NCBI GenBank assembly: GCA_910578255.1
Contig: CAJTQM010000029.1
Location: 1 to 24,502 of the forward strand
Origin: an uncultured Oscillospiraceae bacterium
GTDB taxonomy: Bacteria > Bacillota > Clostridia > Oscillospirales > Ruminococcaceae
Length of the DNA: 24,502 nt
Direction of reading: 5' to 3'
Below the pieces are notes generated by a model, which worked only from the letters and a program-made list of their open reading frames with translations, made no database searches and was not told where the DNA came from. A program made the translations under genes and the position numbers. Of this stretch, positions 12,928 to 21,428 are shown one piece after another. Positions within the stretch are counted from its first letter, which is position 1. The number at the start of each line of letters is the position of its first letter.

Positions 12928-15057
12928 TCAAATGTTTTCTCCCGATCCCCCGGCGCTGGCCGAAAGGATCTTCTGCTTTGGGGGTTCTTTGCCGATGGCG
13001 CCCATGCCAAAGGTTGTTTTGCAGATCAGCCGGTCGCAGAGCATGAGAAGCGAAGGGAGAATGAACACAACGCACAGCATACTCACCACAGCGCCCCGGG
13101 CCATCAGCATACACATGGAGCGGATGATGTCGATATCCGAGTAGACGGCCACGCCGAAGGTGGCCGCGAAAAGTCCCATTCCGCTGACGATAATCGACGA
13201 AATCGATGAAGACAGCGCGGTGGATACGCTCTGCCGCCGGTCGGCGCCGGCCATGCGCTCCGCTTTGTAGCGGGTAGTCATTAAAATCGCGTAGTCCACC
13301 GTCGCGCCCAGCTGGATGGTGCTGATGCAGATGGGCGCGATGAACGGCAGCGACTGGCCCAGATAATGGGGCAATCCCAGATTGATGAAGATGGCTAGTT
13401 CAATAACCGCAATCAGGATAAACGGCAGAGAGAGGCTTTTTTCCACCAGTGCGATGATCAGAAAAATCGCGGCGATCGAAATCGCGTTGACCACCTGAAA
13501 ATCCCGGTCGGTGGTTTCGATCATATCCTTCATACAGGGCGCCTCGCCGATGAGCATGGCGGTTTCGTCGTATTTTTTCAAGATGGTATTGAGTGCCTCC
13601 AGCTGAAGATTTACCGCGTCGCTGGCAACGGCGTATTCCGAGTTAATAAGATACAGCTTCCACCGGTCGCTTTGCAGGATCTCTTTTACGCTTTGGGGAA
13701 GGATCTCCTCCGGCACGCCGGCGCCCAAAACCGATTCCAGACCCAAAACATATTTGACCCCGTCCACCTGTTCCATTTCGTTTATCATGGAGCGGACCGG
13801 TTTGGACGGCAGCGACGCGTCTACCAAAAGCATGTGGGTCGAGGCGATGGAAAACTCCTCCGACAGCTTGGAATTGGCAATGACGTACTCCATGTCCTGG
13901 GGCAGGCACTGACCCATATCGTAGTAGACTTCATCGTTGGTTTTGTCGTACCCGTATAAAGCGGTGGGAATCAGCAAAACAAAAATCACTAAAAAGACCG
14001 GAAATACCCTGGTGACCCTTTGAGAAAATTTTTCCATGCCCGGGATAATGGATTTGTGCTTGGTTTTTTGTAAGGGGCCATCCAGCACCAGAATCATGGA
14101 CGGCAGTACGGTTACGCAGCCGATTACCCCCAAAATAACCCCCTTGGCCATGACAATGCCCAGGTCCCGGCCCAGGGTAAAACTCATAAAACACAAGGCC
14201 GCAAAGCCCGCCACAGTGGTCACTGAACTGCCCACCACCGAGGCAACCGTCTTTTGGATGGCCAGGGCCATGGCCTCGTTGCGGTTTTCGCAGGTTCTGC
14301 GTTGCTCGTTATAGCTGTGCCAAAGGAAAATGGAGTAGTCCATGGTAACGGCCAGCTGCAAAACGGCGGAAAGCGCCTTGGTAATATAGGAAATCTCGCC
14401 CAAAAAGTAGTTGCTGCCCAGATTTAAAAGGATCATCATGCCGATGGAAAGCAAAAACACAAAAGGAACCAGCCAGCCATCCAGCAATAAAAGCATGGCA
14501 AGCAGGGCAAACAGCACCGCCAGTCCCACATAGACCGGCTCCTCCCGCTCACACAAATCCTTTAGGTCGGTGACCAGCGCCGACATGCCGGATACAAAGC
14601 ACTGATTGCCGGCAATGGCGCGGATTTGGCGGATGGCGTCCATCGTAATATCCGCCGAGGTGGAACTGTCGAAAAACACCGCCATCATGGTGGCGTTTTC
14701 GGTGTTAAACTCCCGGTAAATGGCGTCGGGCAAAAGTTCTTTCGGAATGGAAAGATCCAAAAGGGAACTGTACCACAGCACCGTTTCCACATGCTCGACC
14801 TGCTCGAGTTTTTCCACCAGACGGGCCACCTCTTTGTCCGGCATATTTTCCACAATGATCAGCGAAAAAGCGCCCTTGCCAAAATCCTCCAAAAGAAGAT
14901 CCTGGCCCTTGACCGTATCCATGTCCGCCGGAAGGTAATCCAGCATATCGTAGTTGACCCTTGTGGCAACCATTCCCAGCACCGCCGGGATCATCAGTAC
15001 GGCGGCCACAAGCAAAATCAGAACGCGGTGTTTAACCACCGCTTGTGCAAAGCGCAT
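12928..15057 (-). CDS. MMPL/RND family transporter
   Basis: A 709-residue membrane protein with two repeats, each made of one N-terminal membrane helix, an external domain of about 130-150 residues and a five-helix bundle, the MMPL/RND plan. Recognisable elements are the first helix HRVLILLVAAVLMIPAVLGM; the paired charged helix motifs AVTMDYSIFLWHSYNEQRR and GATVDYAILMTTRYKAER, whose Asp-Tyr is the proton-relay type DY pair; and GSSVTTVAGFAALCFMSF. Such pumps export lipids, peptides or drugs using the proton gradient. The start ATG 15057 has its GGAGG inside the end of the DUF308 gene, 6 bp apart, so the two are translationally close. Context suggests TetR control. Substrate unknown. Confidence 0.92.
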   Translation of the reverse strand: MRFAQAVVKHRVLILLVAAVLMIPAVLGMVATRVNYDMLDYLPADMDTVKGQDLLLEDFGKGAFSLIIVENMPDKEVARLVEKLEQVEHVETVLWYSSLLDLSIPKELLPDAIYREFNTENATMMAVFFDSSTSADITMDAIRQIRAIAGNQCFVSGMSALVTDLKDLCEREEPVYVGLAVLFALLAMLLLLDGWLVPFVFLLSIGMMILLNLGSNYFLGEISYITKALSAVLQLAVTMDYSIFLWHSYNEQRRTCENRNEAMALAIQKTVASVVGSSVTTVAGFAALCFMSFTLGRDLGIVMAKGVILGVIGCVTVLPSMILVLDGPLQKTKHKSIIPGMEKFSQRVTRVFPVFLVIFVLLIPTALYGYDKTNDEVYYDMGQCLPQDMEYVIANSKLSEEFSIASTHMLLVDASLPSKPVRSMINEMEQVDGVKYVLGLESVLGAGVPEEILPQSVKEILQSDRWKLYLINSEYAVASDAVNLQLEALNTILKKYDETAMLIGEAPCMKDMIETTDRDFQVVNAISIAAIFLIIALVEKSLSLPFILIAVIELAIFINLGLPHYLGQSLPFIAPICISTIQLGATVDYAILMTTRYKAERMAGADRRQSVSTALSSSISSIIVSGMGLFAATFGVAVYSDIDIIRSMCMLMARGAVVSMLCVVFILPSLLMLCDRLICKTTFGMGAIGKEPPKQKILSASAGGSGENI

Positions 15058-15063
15058 AACCGG

Positions 15064-15660
15064 CTAATCCTCCTTTTGCTCGTAAGCTTCTACCAAAATC
15101 ACGTCCGGCCGCTGGTGCCGGATAATCTTTACGGCTGCCAGCATGGTGCCCGCGTTTAAAATGCCCTCACACAGCATTGAAATGCCGATGAGCACCGTCA
15201 GCACCCGGCTGCTCTGGCTGGGCCGGGCGATCAGGGCCAGGCCAAACAGCACCGTAATCACCGCCATCGCCAGAATCAGCCACCATTCCCGGATCCCAAA
15301 GCCTTTGGCGTCAATGGCAATCTGGATCTTAAAAAGTCCGTCGGCCAAAAAGGAAAATCCCAGGGAAAAACAGATAAACTGCAAAAGCCCATCCGGGCGG
15401 GCCAGTAGGATGACCCCTAGGAGCATCATCAAAACCCCGAAAGCCAGATCGTACTGAAACGCCAGCCGGTACAAATCCTTGGAAAAATACCCCACCAGCC
15501 GCACGGCGCCGAACACAAAAAGCAAAACGCCGCAGACAATGCCGGCCGCCGAAATGGAAAAATCGGGGAAAGCAATCAGGCAGACGCCCAACCCGCACAA
15601 GGCGGCGGACAAAACGATGTACCCGATCTTCGCCGTTTTCATCGGTGCAACAGAACGCAT
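15064..15660 (-). CDS. DUF308/HdeD-like membrane protein
   Basis: The 198-residue product has about six hydrophobic segments arranged as helix pairs (e.g. IGYIVLSAALCGLGVCLIAF and WWLILAMAVITVLFGLALIA), with ARPDGLL and ARPSQSS at equivalent turns, typical of DUF308/HdeD proteins. HdeD is linked to acid resistance in E. coli; the function here is unknown. The last 25 or so residues are soluble and charged (IIRHQRPDVILVEAYEQKED). The start at ATG 15660 is supported by AGGAGG. It is the first gene of the unit with the MMPL transporter and YhgE-like protein, and probably an accessory or envelope-stress component. Confidence 0.85.
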   Translation of the reverse strand: MRSVAPMKTAKIGYIVLSAALCGLGVCLIAFPDFSISAAGIVCGVLLFVFGAVRLVGYFSKDLYRLAFQYDLAFGVLMMLLGVILLARPDGLLQFICFSLGFSFLADGLFKIQIAIDAKGFGIREWWLILAMAVITVLFGLALIARPSQSSRVLTVLIGISMLCEGILNAGTMLAAVKIIRHQRPDVILVEAYEQKED

Positions 15661-15713
15661 ACAAACTTCCTCCTTTTCTCGTCTTCATTCAAAAGTCTTT
15701 TTTCCGTGAGCCC

Positions 15714-15757
15714 AGTATAGCAAAGCAGAGCCACCAAAAAAATGGGCAGTTTTGCCC
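15714..15757 (-). promoter_or_regulatory. Candidate promoter and TetR operator for the export operon
   Basis: On the minus strand TATACT (15714-15719) is a good -10 about 55 nt before the DUF308 start, with only a T-run at the -35 position. Immediately upstream lies the dyad GGGCA-4-TGCCC (15744-15757), and a second loose one, GCCgAAAATTTgGGC, is at 15763-15777. Binding by the neighbouring TetR protein is inferred from position only. Confidence 0.4.
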
Positions 15758-15780
15758 CTTTTGCCGAAAATTTGGGCAGG

Positions 15781-15819
15781 AAAAGGGCCGCTGCCTAATT
15801 TTTAGGCAGCGGCCCTTTT
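15781..15819 (-). terminator. Strong terminator after the tetR-family gene
   Basis: An 18-bp perfect inverted repeat (15781-15798 with 15802-15819), core GGGCCGCTGCC, tiny loop, A run on one side and T run on the other. It ends the TetR transcript before the export operon promoter. Confidence 0.85.
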
Positions 15820-15918
15820 TTGTCTAATTCGATTTTAAAAAAAGGCGCCTTTCAACCGCTTTTCCTGCGCCCGGCGGATCCTTTCATAAAGCGGCCGGCT
15901 TTCTCTTATCCCGGCGGC

Positions 15919-16488
15919 TCACTCTTTTGGCGCGTTCTGCGGCCGCTTTTCCAGCCGTTCGGCAATCATGCCGCTGCAAAGCGAAAGAATCCGCTTGAGC
16001 GTCACAATCGCCTCTTCGGGCATACCAGTGTTGATCCAGTCGATACAAAGACCGAACATCTCGCATTTGACCAGCAAAATCACCGCCTCCCGCTCCTGGC
16101 GGTCAAGCTGCGCGCCGCCAAAAGCCGTGTCGAAATAGGTGCGCACCACATATTCGCAGATGCGCATAAAATACTGCTCGTAAATATCCCGGTTCACCGA
16201 ATTGCAGATGTGCAGAATCGCCTTTTTATTGTCCAGTGTAAACTGATAGGCAATTTCAACGGCCTGTTCGATGGTTTCAATGCTCGGATATTTCTGGATC
16301 AGCATATCGGCCGCGTCCAGCACAATCTCCTCTAACAAGGCGGGAATATCCTGAAAATGGTAGTAAAACGAATTGCGGTTTACCCCGCATTCCTCCACAA
16401 TCTCCCGCACGCTGATCCGGTTAAGGGGCTTTTCGGCCAAAAGCTTCCAAAAAGCTTCTTTGATCGCGCGCTTGGTAAAATTCGGCAT
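15919..16488 (-). CDS. TetR/AcrR family transcriptional regulator
   Basis: The product is 189 residues from ATG 16488 (MPNFTKRAIKEAFWKLLAEK). The upstream ATG 16497 is nearly in contact with AGGAGG, so the second, with 10-nt spacing, is preferred. The N-terminal helix-turn-helix is RISVREIVEECGVNRNSFYY followed by HFQDIPALLEEIV, classic TetR. The C-terminal ligand and dimer domain resembles the DhaS-like group in which the ligand is often unknown. It has its own promoter and terminator and lies directly upstream of the DUF308-MMPL-YhgE unit, so it probably represses that unit and perhaps itself. Confidence 0.9.
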   Translation of the reverse strand: MPNFTKRAIKEAFWKLLAEKPLNRISVREIVEECGVNRNSFYYHFQDIPALLEEIVLDAADMLIQKYPSIETIEQAVEIAYQFTLDNKKAILHICNSVNRDIYEQYFMRICEYVVRTYFDTAFGGAQLDRQEREAVILLVKCEMFGLCIDWINTGMPEEAIVTLKRILSLCSGMIAERLEKRPQNAPKE

Positions 16489-16521
16489 CCAGCCCATCCC
16501 TCCTATATTTTTCTATCCGAT

Positions 16522-16550
16522 ATGATAACATTTTTGCCGCTTTAAGACAA
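16522..16550 (-). promoter_or_regulatory. Promoter of the tetR-family gene
   Basis: Minus strand: TTGTCT (16545-16550), 17 bp, TATCAT (16522-16527). It is back to back with the glycosylase promoter, the two -35 boxes being 33 bp apart. Confidence 0.65.
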
Positions 16551-16583
16551 TAGAAAACACAAAGAAACCCGCCCGCCTTTCAA

Positions 16584-16612
16584 TGGACTTTTTCTCGCCT
16601 TTTTGCTATACT
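16584..16612 (+). promoter_or_regulatory. Promoter of the DNA glycosylase gene
   Basis: TGGACT (16584-16589), 17 bp, TATACT (16607-16612), 27 nt before the GTG start. The -35 is weak. Confidence 0.5.
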
Positions 16613-16639
16613 GAAAACAAAAGTTCGGGAGGGATGTTC

Positions 16640-17299
16640 GTGTATTTTGCCTACGGTCCCCAGCAGACCGAGTATCTAAAAGCCCGGGATCCGGTGCTGG
16701 GAGAACTGATCGACCGGATCGGGCCCATTCGGCGAAAGGTGGATCCGGACCTTTTTTCCAGCGTGGTACATCATATTGTGGGCCAGCAGATTTCCACCAA
16801 GGCCCAGCAGACCATCTGGTTTCGGATGCAAAACGCGCTGGGCACAATCTGCGCCGAAACGGTTTTGGCCGCCGGACCGGTACAGATCCAGGCGATGGGC
16901 ATTTCCATGCGCAAAGCAGGCTACATTCTGGATTTTGCCCAAAAGGTTCAAAGCGGCAGTTTTGATCTGGAGGGCATCTGGCAAAAAAGCGACCAAGAGG
17001 CCATCGAGCAGCTGGCGGCCCTGCGGGGGGTGGGCGTATGGACCGCCCAGATGATCCTTTTATTTTGTATGCAGCGGCCCGACGTGCTTAGCTTCGACGA
17101 TCTGGCCATTCAGCGGGGGCTGCGCATGGTGTATCATCACCGAAAAATCGATCAAAAGCTGTTCGCCAAATACCGGCGGCGCTACAGCCCTTACGGCAGC
17201 ACCGCCAGCTTATATCTTTGGGCGGTGGCCGGCGGCGCCATCCCGGAGCTGCGGGACCCGGCGCCCTCTAAAAAGGTGCAGGCGAAAAGCAAGGCGTAA
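16640..17299 (+). CDS. AlkA-type DNA-3-methyladenine glycosylase (HhH-GPD)
   Basis: The product is 219 residues from GTG 16640, chosen because GGGAGG lies 7 nt upstream; ATG 16634 abuts that site and is less likely. The HhH-GPD fold is visible: FSSVVHHIVGQQISTKAQQ (helical entry motif), then LRGVGVWTAQMILLF (helix-hairpin-helix, about residues 128-142) and VLSFDDLAIQRGL with the catalytic-type Asp near residue 154. These enzymes remove alkylated bases from DNA. No Cys cluster for an iron-sulfur centre is present, which separates it from Nth/MutY. It lacks the N-terminal domain of E. coli AlkA, as do short bacterial forms. The FAD-Rieske gene follows after 63 bp. Confidence 0.9.
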   Translation: MYFAYGPQQTEYLKARDPVLGELIDRIGPIRRKVDPDLFSSVVHHIVGQQISTKAQQTIWFRMQNALGTICAETVLAAGPVQIQAMGISMRKAGYILDFAQKVQSGSFDLEGIWQKSDQEAIEQLAALRGVGVWTAQMILLFCMQRPDVLSFDDLAIQRGLRMVYHHRKIDQKLFAKYRRRYSPYGSTASLYLWAVAGGAIPELRDPAPSKKVQAKSKA

Positions 17300-17362
17300 G
17301 GTATATCCGGGCAAAAAGCCGGAAACAATAGGGGCAAACGCTTGTTTTTGGGAGGAAAGCCT

Positions 17363-18817
17363 ATGCAGTCTTTGTGGCGCGCCACCTGCCCCATTGAAAA
17401 AAGAGAGCCGCTGGCCCAAAACCGTACGGCCGACGCGGTGGTCATCGGCGCGGGGATCACCGGCATTCTGACCGCCTTTTTTCTGCAAAAAACCGGCAAG
17501 GAGGTGGTGGTGCTGGAAAGAGGGCGCATCGCCGGCGGACAGACCGAGGGAACCACCGCCAAAATCACCGCCCAGCACGGGCTCATTTATCGCCGGCTCA
17601 TAGACCAGCTGGGCGAGGGTCCGGCCCGGCAGTACGCTCAGGCCAATCAGGAGGCGATTGAGGCATACCGGCGGCTGATCCGGGAAGAGGCCATCGATTG
17701 CGACTTTCAAAAAACCTGCGCCTATGTCTATTCCCAAAATCTTCGGCTGCTGGCCCGGGAGGCCGCCGCCGCAAAGCAGCTGGGAATCCCGGCGACGCTT
17801 GTGGAAAAGCCGCCGCTGCCCTTCCCCGCGGCCGGCGCGGTCCGGTTTCGGGACCAGGCCCAGTTTCATCCGCTCAAATTCATCCGCGCCCTGGCCCAAA
17901 AGCTGACGGTCTATGAAAACACGCCGGTCCAATCGGTGGACGACCAGCGGGTGCAGACCCCGGGCGGAACCGTCCGGGCGAAAAAGATCCTCTTTACCTG
18001 CCATTACCCCTTTGTCAATTTTCCCGGCCTGTATTTTGCCCGGATGCACCAGGAGCGCTCCTACGTGCTGGCGCTGGAAAACGCTCCCTTTCCCGCCGGC
18101 ATGTGGATCGGGGCGGACCGACCCTCCTACTCCTTTCGCCGGTATGGGGACCTGTTGCTGTTCGGCGGCCAGGGGCACCGCACCGGGAAAAATCCCGGCG
18201 GCGGCCAGTACGCCGCTTTGCGCCGGGCGGCCCGCACGCTGTTTCCCCAAAGCCGGGAGGTTTACGCCTGGTCCGCCCAGGACGGGATGCCCGCCGGCGG
18301 GATCCCTTACATCGGGCCCTATTCCCCCAGCCGGCCCCACTGGTATGTGGCCGCCGGCTTTCAAAAATGGGGGATGTCCACCGCCATGGCCGCGGCCGTC
18401 CTTTTGTCCGGCGCACTGTGCTCCAAAGAGCCTTCCTGGGCGCCGGTGTTTCACCCCGGGTACCTGCGCCCCGGGGAACTGTCCGCCATCGGCCGGGACG
18501 GGAAGGAATCCGCCGCCGGACTAGCCCGGCGCTTTTTCGCGGTTCCAACAGCTTCTGCCGGGGATCTTGCCGCCCACCACGGCGGCGTGGTCCTGCAGGG
18601 CGGGGAAAAGGCCGGCGTCTATAAGGAAAGCGCCTCGGCCGGGACGGTCGTTTCCCCCCGCTGCCCCCATCTGGGCTGCCAGCTGGAATGGAACCCGGAG
18701 GAAAAAAGCTGGGACTGCCCCTGTCACGGATCCCGGTTCGACCGGCAGGGCAAGCTTTTAAACGGTCCCGCCCAAACCGACCTGCCGGCAAAGACGCAAA
18801 AGTCCGGGACAGTATGA
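17363..18817 (+). CDS. FAD-dependent oxidoreductase with C-terminal Rieske [2Fe-2S] domain (YhfW-like)
   Basis: The product is 484 residues from ATG 17363 (GGAGG upstream). The N terminus has a DAO-type dinucleotide fold: ADAVVIGAGITGILTAFFLQ, then VVVLERGRIAGGQTEGTT. A C-terminal Rieske domain carries CPHLGC and CPCHGS, with cluster ligands Cys434, His436, Cys452 and His455 and the disulfide pair Cys439/Cys454. The layout matches B. subtilis YhfW, an oxidoreductase of unknown substrate. The Rieske centre probably relays electrons to or from FAD. In an apparent anaerobe the electron partner is unclear. A strong terminator follows. It is downstream of the glycosylase and possibly co-transcribed with it. 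Confidence 0.93.
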   Translation: MQSLWRATCPIEKREPLAQNRTADAVVIGAGITGILTAFFLQKTGKEVVVLERGRIAGGQTEGTTAKITAQHGLIYRRLIDQLGEGPARQYAQANQEAIEAYRRLIREEAIDCDFQKTCAYVYSQNLRLLAREAAAAKQLGIPATLVEKPPLPFPAAGAVRFRDQAQFHPLKFIRALAQKLTVYENTPVQSVDDQRVQTPGGTVRAKKILFTCHYPFVNFPGLYFARMHQERSYVLALENAPFPAGMWIGADRPSYSFRRYGDLLLFGGQGHRTGKNPGGGQYAALRRAARTLFPQSREVYAWSAQDGMPAGGIPYIGPYSPSRPHWYVAAGFQKWGMSTAMAAAVLLSGALCSKEPSWAPVFHPGYLRPGELSAIGRDGKESAAGLARRFFAVPTASAGDLAAHHGGVVLQGGEKAGVYKESASAGTVVSPRCPHLGCQLEWNPEEKSWDCPCHGSRFDRQGKLLNGPAQTDLPAKTQKSGTV

Positions 18818-18824
18818 TAAGCGC

Positions 18825-18860
18825 AAAAAATCCGAAGCCTAAGCTGGCTTCGGATTTTTT
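18825..18860. terminator. Bidirectional terminator
   Basis: Perfect 15-bp stem AAAAAATCCGAAGCC (18825-18839) with its complement (18846-18860), 6-nt loop, T8 on the plus side and A6 on the other. It serves the FAD-Rieske gene (+) and the lipoprotein gene ending at 18890 (-). Confidence 0.9.
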
Positions 18861-18889
18861 TTGTCTTGATCGGACGAAAGCAGGGGCCT

Positions 18890-20110
18890 TTACCAATCCT
18901 TTTGGAAGGTCAGGTTCCAATCCACACTGAAAGGGCCGTTGGGCATTTCCTTGAGCGTGTTGTAAATCTCCCGGCGCTCATAAGAGTCGGAATCGGGATT
19001 TTCCATGTCGTCCTCCGCCCAATACTGGAAGCCGTAGAGATAGCTTTGCATCATCTCGTCCCAGGAGCCGAAGGTGGACTGCAGACGGGTCGCGATTTCC
19101 AGCGAGGCGTCCATCGCCTCCTCGTAAGTGTAGTAGCCCGCCAGATAGTACCAGGCGCACATCTGCATGGCGCGGCTTAAATCCCAGCCGGCAATGGCGT
19201 TTTCCCCAAACTGATTGTAGGCCTCGTACACCACCTGATAGTAAGCCCGGTCCTCGGCGGTAAACTCCCCGTAGCTTAGGATTTCCTCCAGCTCCTCGCG
19301 GGTCAGGTCGCCCATCTCCATTTCGGTGTAATCCTGCAGCAGCTCGGCGTTGTGCCCCTCTGTCAGCAGCCACTGCAGATTCTCCTGGGCCGAGGCGTGA
19401 TCGGTTACGCCCCAGCTTTGCTCCAAGCCGTTTTGCATCTGGATCTTAGCCGCGTCCCCTTCCTCCAGGCCGCCGACCAGGTTCACGTTGGCCTTGTTTT
19501 TGGTGGTGATCACCGCGTAGGTAGCGTTAAACCAGCGCAGCGTGTCGGAAAGGATGGTCTCCTCGGCCTTTTTCACCGCCTCCGGGTCCTCTCTAAGCGA
19601 AACAGCCATCTGCTTAATTAGGTCCAGATTTTTGTCGTACTGCTTTTCCAGCCCAGTGGACATGACCACATAATAGGCGCTGTCGCTCTCGGCGTAAACC
19701 AGATAGCCCTTGGCGGTGACGCCGTTTTGGGTGGGGGAATATTCCTCCGCCGCCAGCACCGTCATCCCTTCGATGGAAGGCTTCTCCAACTCTTTGCGCT
19801 GGCCCAAGGTGGCTGTTACCGACTGATGGTAGTATTCCACAAAGTCCGCCCCGTCGGGGATCAGCGCCGCCACGTTGGCTTTGGGGAACCGCTGTACCAC
19901 CAGCGAAAGGCTCTTGTCCGCATTGTCTACCGACATCAATTCATCGTTGCCGCTGGTATCGACGGTCCAGCCCGCCGGCGCGCCGACCGAATAGGTCCCG
20001 TTTTTGCTTTTGTAGTCGGTCAGGCTCTGGGGCTCACCCTGCTTGCCGCATCCGGCCAGCAGCGTCAAGACCAGCAGCGCCGCCAGCCCAAGACAAATCA
20101 CTCGTTTCAT
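18890..20110 (-). CDS. Lipoprotein with C-terminal DUF1266-like domain
   Basis: The 406-residue product opens MKRVICLGLAALLVLTLLAG then Cys21 (lipobox LLAGC). Residues 35-175 form a PsbP-like or beta-rich domain (YSVGAPAGWTVDTSG..., ...YYVVMSTG). Residues 190-406 are helical and contain the DUF1266 pattern: AGWDLSRAMQMCAWYYLAGY, then SWDEMMQSYLYGFQYW and a final NGPFSVDWNLTF. The function of DUF1266 is unknown. AGGAGGG sets ATG 20110. The gene follows the flavodiiron gene after 32 bp on the same strand and is probably co-transcribed, which may hint at a link with oxidative stress, though chance is possible. Confidence 0.85.
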   Translation of the reverse strand: MKRVICLGLAALLVLTLLAGCGKQGEPQSLTDYKSKNGTYSVGAPAGWTVDTSGNDELMSVDNADKSLSLVVQRFPKANVAALIPDGADFVEYYHQSVTATLGQRKELEKPSIEGMTVLAAEEYSPTQNGVTAKGYLVYAESDSAYYVVMSTGLEKQYDKNLDLIKQMAVSLREDPEAVKKAEETILSDTLRWFNATYAVITTKNKANVNLVGGLEEGDAAKIQMQNGLEQSWGVTDHASAQENLQWLLTEGHNAELLQDYTEMEMGDLTREELEEILSYGEFTAEDRAYYQVVYEAYNQFGENAIAGWDLSRAMQMCAWYYLAGYYTYEEAMDASLEIATRLQSTFGSWDEMMQSYLYGFQYWAEDDMENPDSDSYERREIYNTLKEMPNGPFSVDWNLTFQKDW

Positions 20111-20142
20111 ATGCTTTACCCTCCTGTTTTTCCTTTCGGCGC

Positions 20143-21303
20143 CTATTGGGCCAGAATTTCACCGGCAATCTGTTCCAGCGCCTTTTTGTCCGCTTCCTTT
20201 ACCGCGCCCTGGATGGTGTGGGTCGTGGGACAGATGGTGATCTCCCGCATCCCCTCTAAATAGCCGCGCATCACCTTGCAGGCCGCCGGCGCCCAGGACC
20301 CGTTTTCCACCAGCGCCACCGTCCGCCGCCGCCAGGTCTTGTCCCGCAGATGGGTCAGAAAATGCTCCATGGGCGGAAAGACCCCGCCGTCGTAGGTGGA
20401 TGCCATGGCCACCATCTTCCCATAGCGGAACGCGTCCTCTACCGCCTCGGCCTGATCGTCCCGGCACAGGTCGGCCATGGCCACCTTGGGGCAGCCCAGC
20501 TTTTCCAGCACCGTCTTTAGATACTTGGCCGCGTTGGCGGTGTTGCCGTGGATGGAGGCGTAGGCGATCAGTACCCCTTCGTCCTCCGGCTCATAGCGGC
20601 TCCACAAATCGTATTTGCCGATATAGTATGCAAGATTTTCCTTTAACACCGGGCCGTGTAAAGGCGCGATGGTTTGGATATCCAGTCCGGCGGCCTTTTT
20701 TAACAGGCTTTGCACCTGGGCGCCGTATTTGCCCACAATGTTAAAGTAGTAGCGCCGGGCCTCGCACAGCCAGTCCTCCTGGGCGCCGATAGCCCCGAAC
20801 TTGCCGAACCCGTCGGCGGAAAACAACACCTTTTCCGTTTTCTCATAGCTGACCATCACCTCCGGCCAATGGACCATCGGCGCCATGACGAAGGTGAGGG
20901 TGTGCTCACCCAGTTCCAGGGCGTCCCCCTCCTTGACGGCCAGGGTGGGATTGGCGCAGTCCGGGAAGTAGGCGGGCAGCATGCTCACCGCCTTGGCGCT
21001 GGCCACCAGGGTCATCTGCGGATAGCGCTGGGTCAGGGCGCGGATGCTTCCGGCGTGGTCCGGCTCCAGATGGTGCACCACCAGATAGTCCGGCTGGCGG
21101 CCGGAAAGTTCCCGCTCCAGATTTTGGAGCCATTCCTCGGTTTTTCTCAGGTCCACCGTGTCCATCACGGCGACCTTTTGGTCTAAAATCAGATAAGAAT
21201 TGTAGGATACGCCGTTGGGCACCACATACTGGCTTTCAAAAAGATCAATATCCGTGTCGTTTACGCCAACATAGCGAATGGCGTCGGAGATGTTCATGTC
21301 CAT
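20143..21303 (-). CDS. A-type flavodiiron protein (FprA/ROO family)
   Basis: The product is 386 residues from ATG 21303 (AGGAAG 8 nt upstream). The N-terminal metallo-beta-lactamase-like domain carries a complete diiron set: HLEPDH with His78, Glu80 and Asp82, then His145 (APMVHWPE), Asp164 (FSADGFG) and His216 (APLHGPV). The C-terminal flavodoxin domain starts near GVLIAYASIHGNTANAAKYL (residues 243-262) and binds FMN. These soluble enzymes reduce O2 to water or NO to N2O in anaerobes. No rubredoxin domain is fused and no rubredoxin gene is nearby, so the electron donor lies elsewhere. It has its own promoter and shares a divergent control region with the lipoprotein cluster. Confidence 0.96.
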   Translation of the reverse strand: MDMNISDAIRYVGVNDTDIDLFESQYVVPNGVSYNSYLILDQKVAVMDTVDLRKTEEWLQNLERELSGRQPDYLVVHHLEPDHAGSIRALTQRYPQMTLVASAKAVSMLPAYFPDCANPTLAVKEGDALELGEHTLTFVMAPMVHWPEVMVSYEKTEKVLFSADGFGKFGAIGAQEDWLCEARRYYFNIVGKYGAQVQSLLKKAAGLDIQTIAPLHGPVLKENLAYYIGKYDLWSRYEPEDEGVLIAYASIHGNTANAAKYLKTVLEKLGCPKVAMADLCRDDQAEAVEDAFRYGKMVAMASTYDGGVFPPMEHFLTHLRDKTWRRRTVALVENGSWAPAACKVMRGYLEGMREITICPTTHTIQGAVKEADKKALEQIAGEILAQ

Positions 21304-21344
21304 TTTGCTTACTTCCTTTCCTTTTTCATTTCTTCCAGCCAATT

Positions 21345-21373
21345 ATTATACAAAAAAACGCCTGCCGGCGCAA
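21345..21373 (-). promoter_or_regulatory. Promoter of the flavodiiron gene
   Basis: Minus strand: TTGCGC (21368-21373), 17 bp, perfect TATAAT (21345-21350), about 40 nt before the start codon. Confidence 0.75.
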
Positions 21374-21391
21374 GAGAAGTCTGCCGGTTTT

Positions 21392-21405
21392 GGAAAAATT
21401 TTTCC
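21392..21405. promoter_or_regulatory. Palindrome in the divergent control region
   Basis: GGAAAAATTTTTCC is a perfect 14-bp palindrome, nearly extended by TTTT/AAAA arms. It lies between the -35 of the flavodiiron promoter and the -35 of the divergent lipoprotein promoter, so it could bind a shared regulator. No regulator is known. Confidence 0.45.
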
Positions 21406-21428
21406 CAAAAGCGCGCTGGGCAATTTCC

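Noticed and set aside
12891..13010. 40-codon N-terminal extension of the YhgE-like protein
   Set aside because: It overlaps the end of the MMPL gene and precedes a strong AGGAGG site and a signal peptide starting at ATG 12890.
17210..18454. Long minus-strand open frame of 414 codons opposite the FAD-Rieske gene
   Set aside because: It is antisense to a gene with clear FAD and Rieske motifs, has no ribosome binding site, and has low-complexity Gly/Pro/Arg composition expected from a GC-rich shadow.
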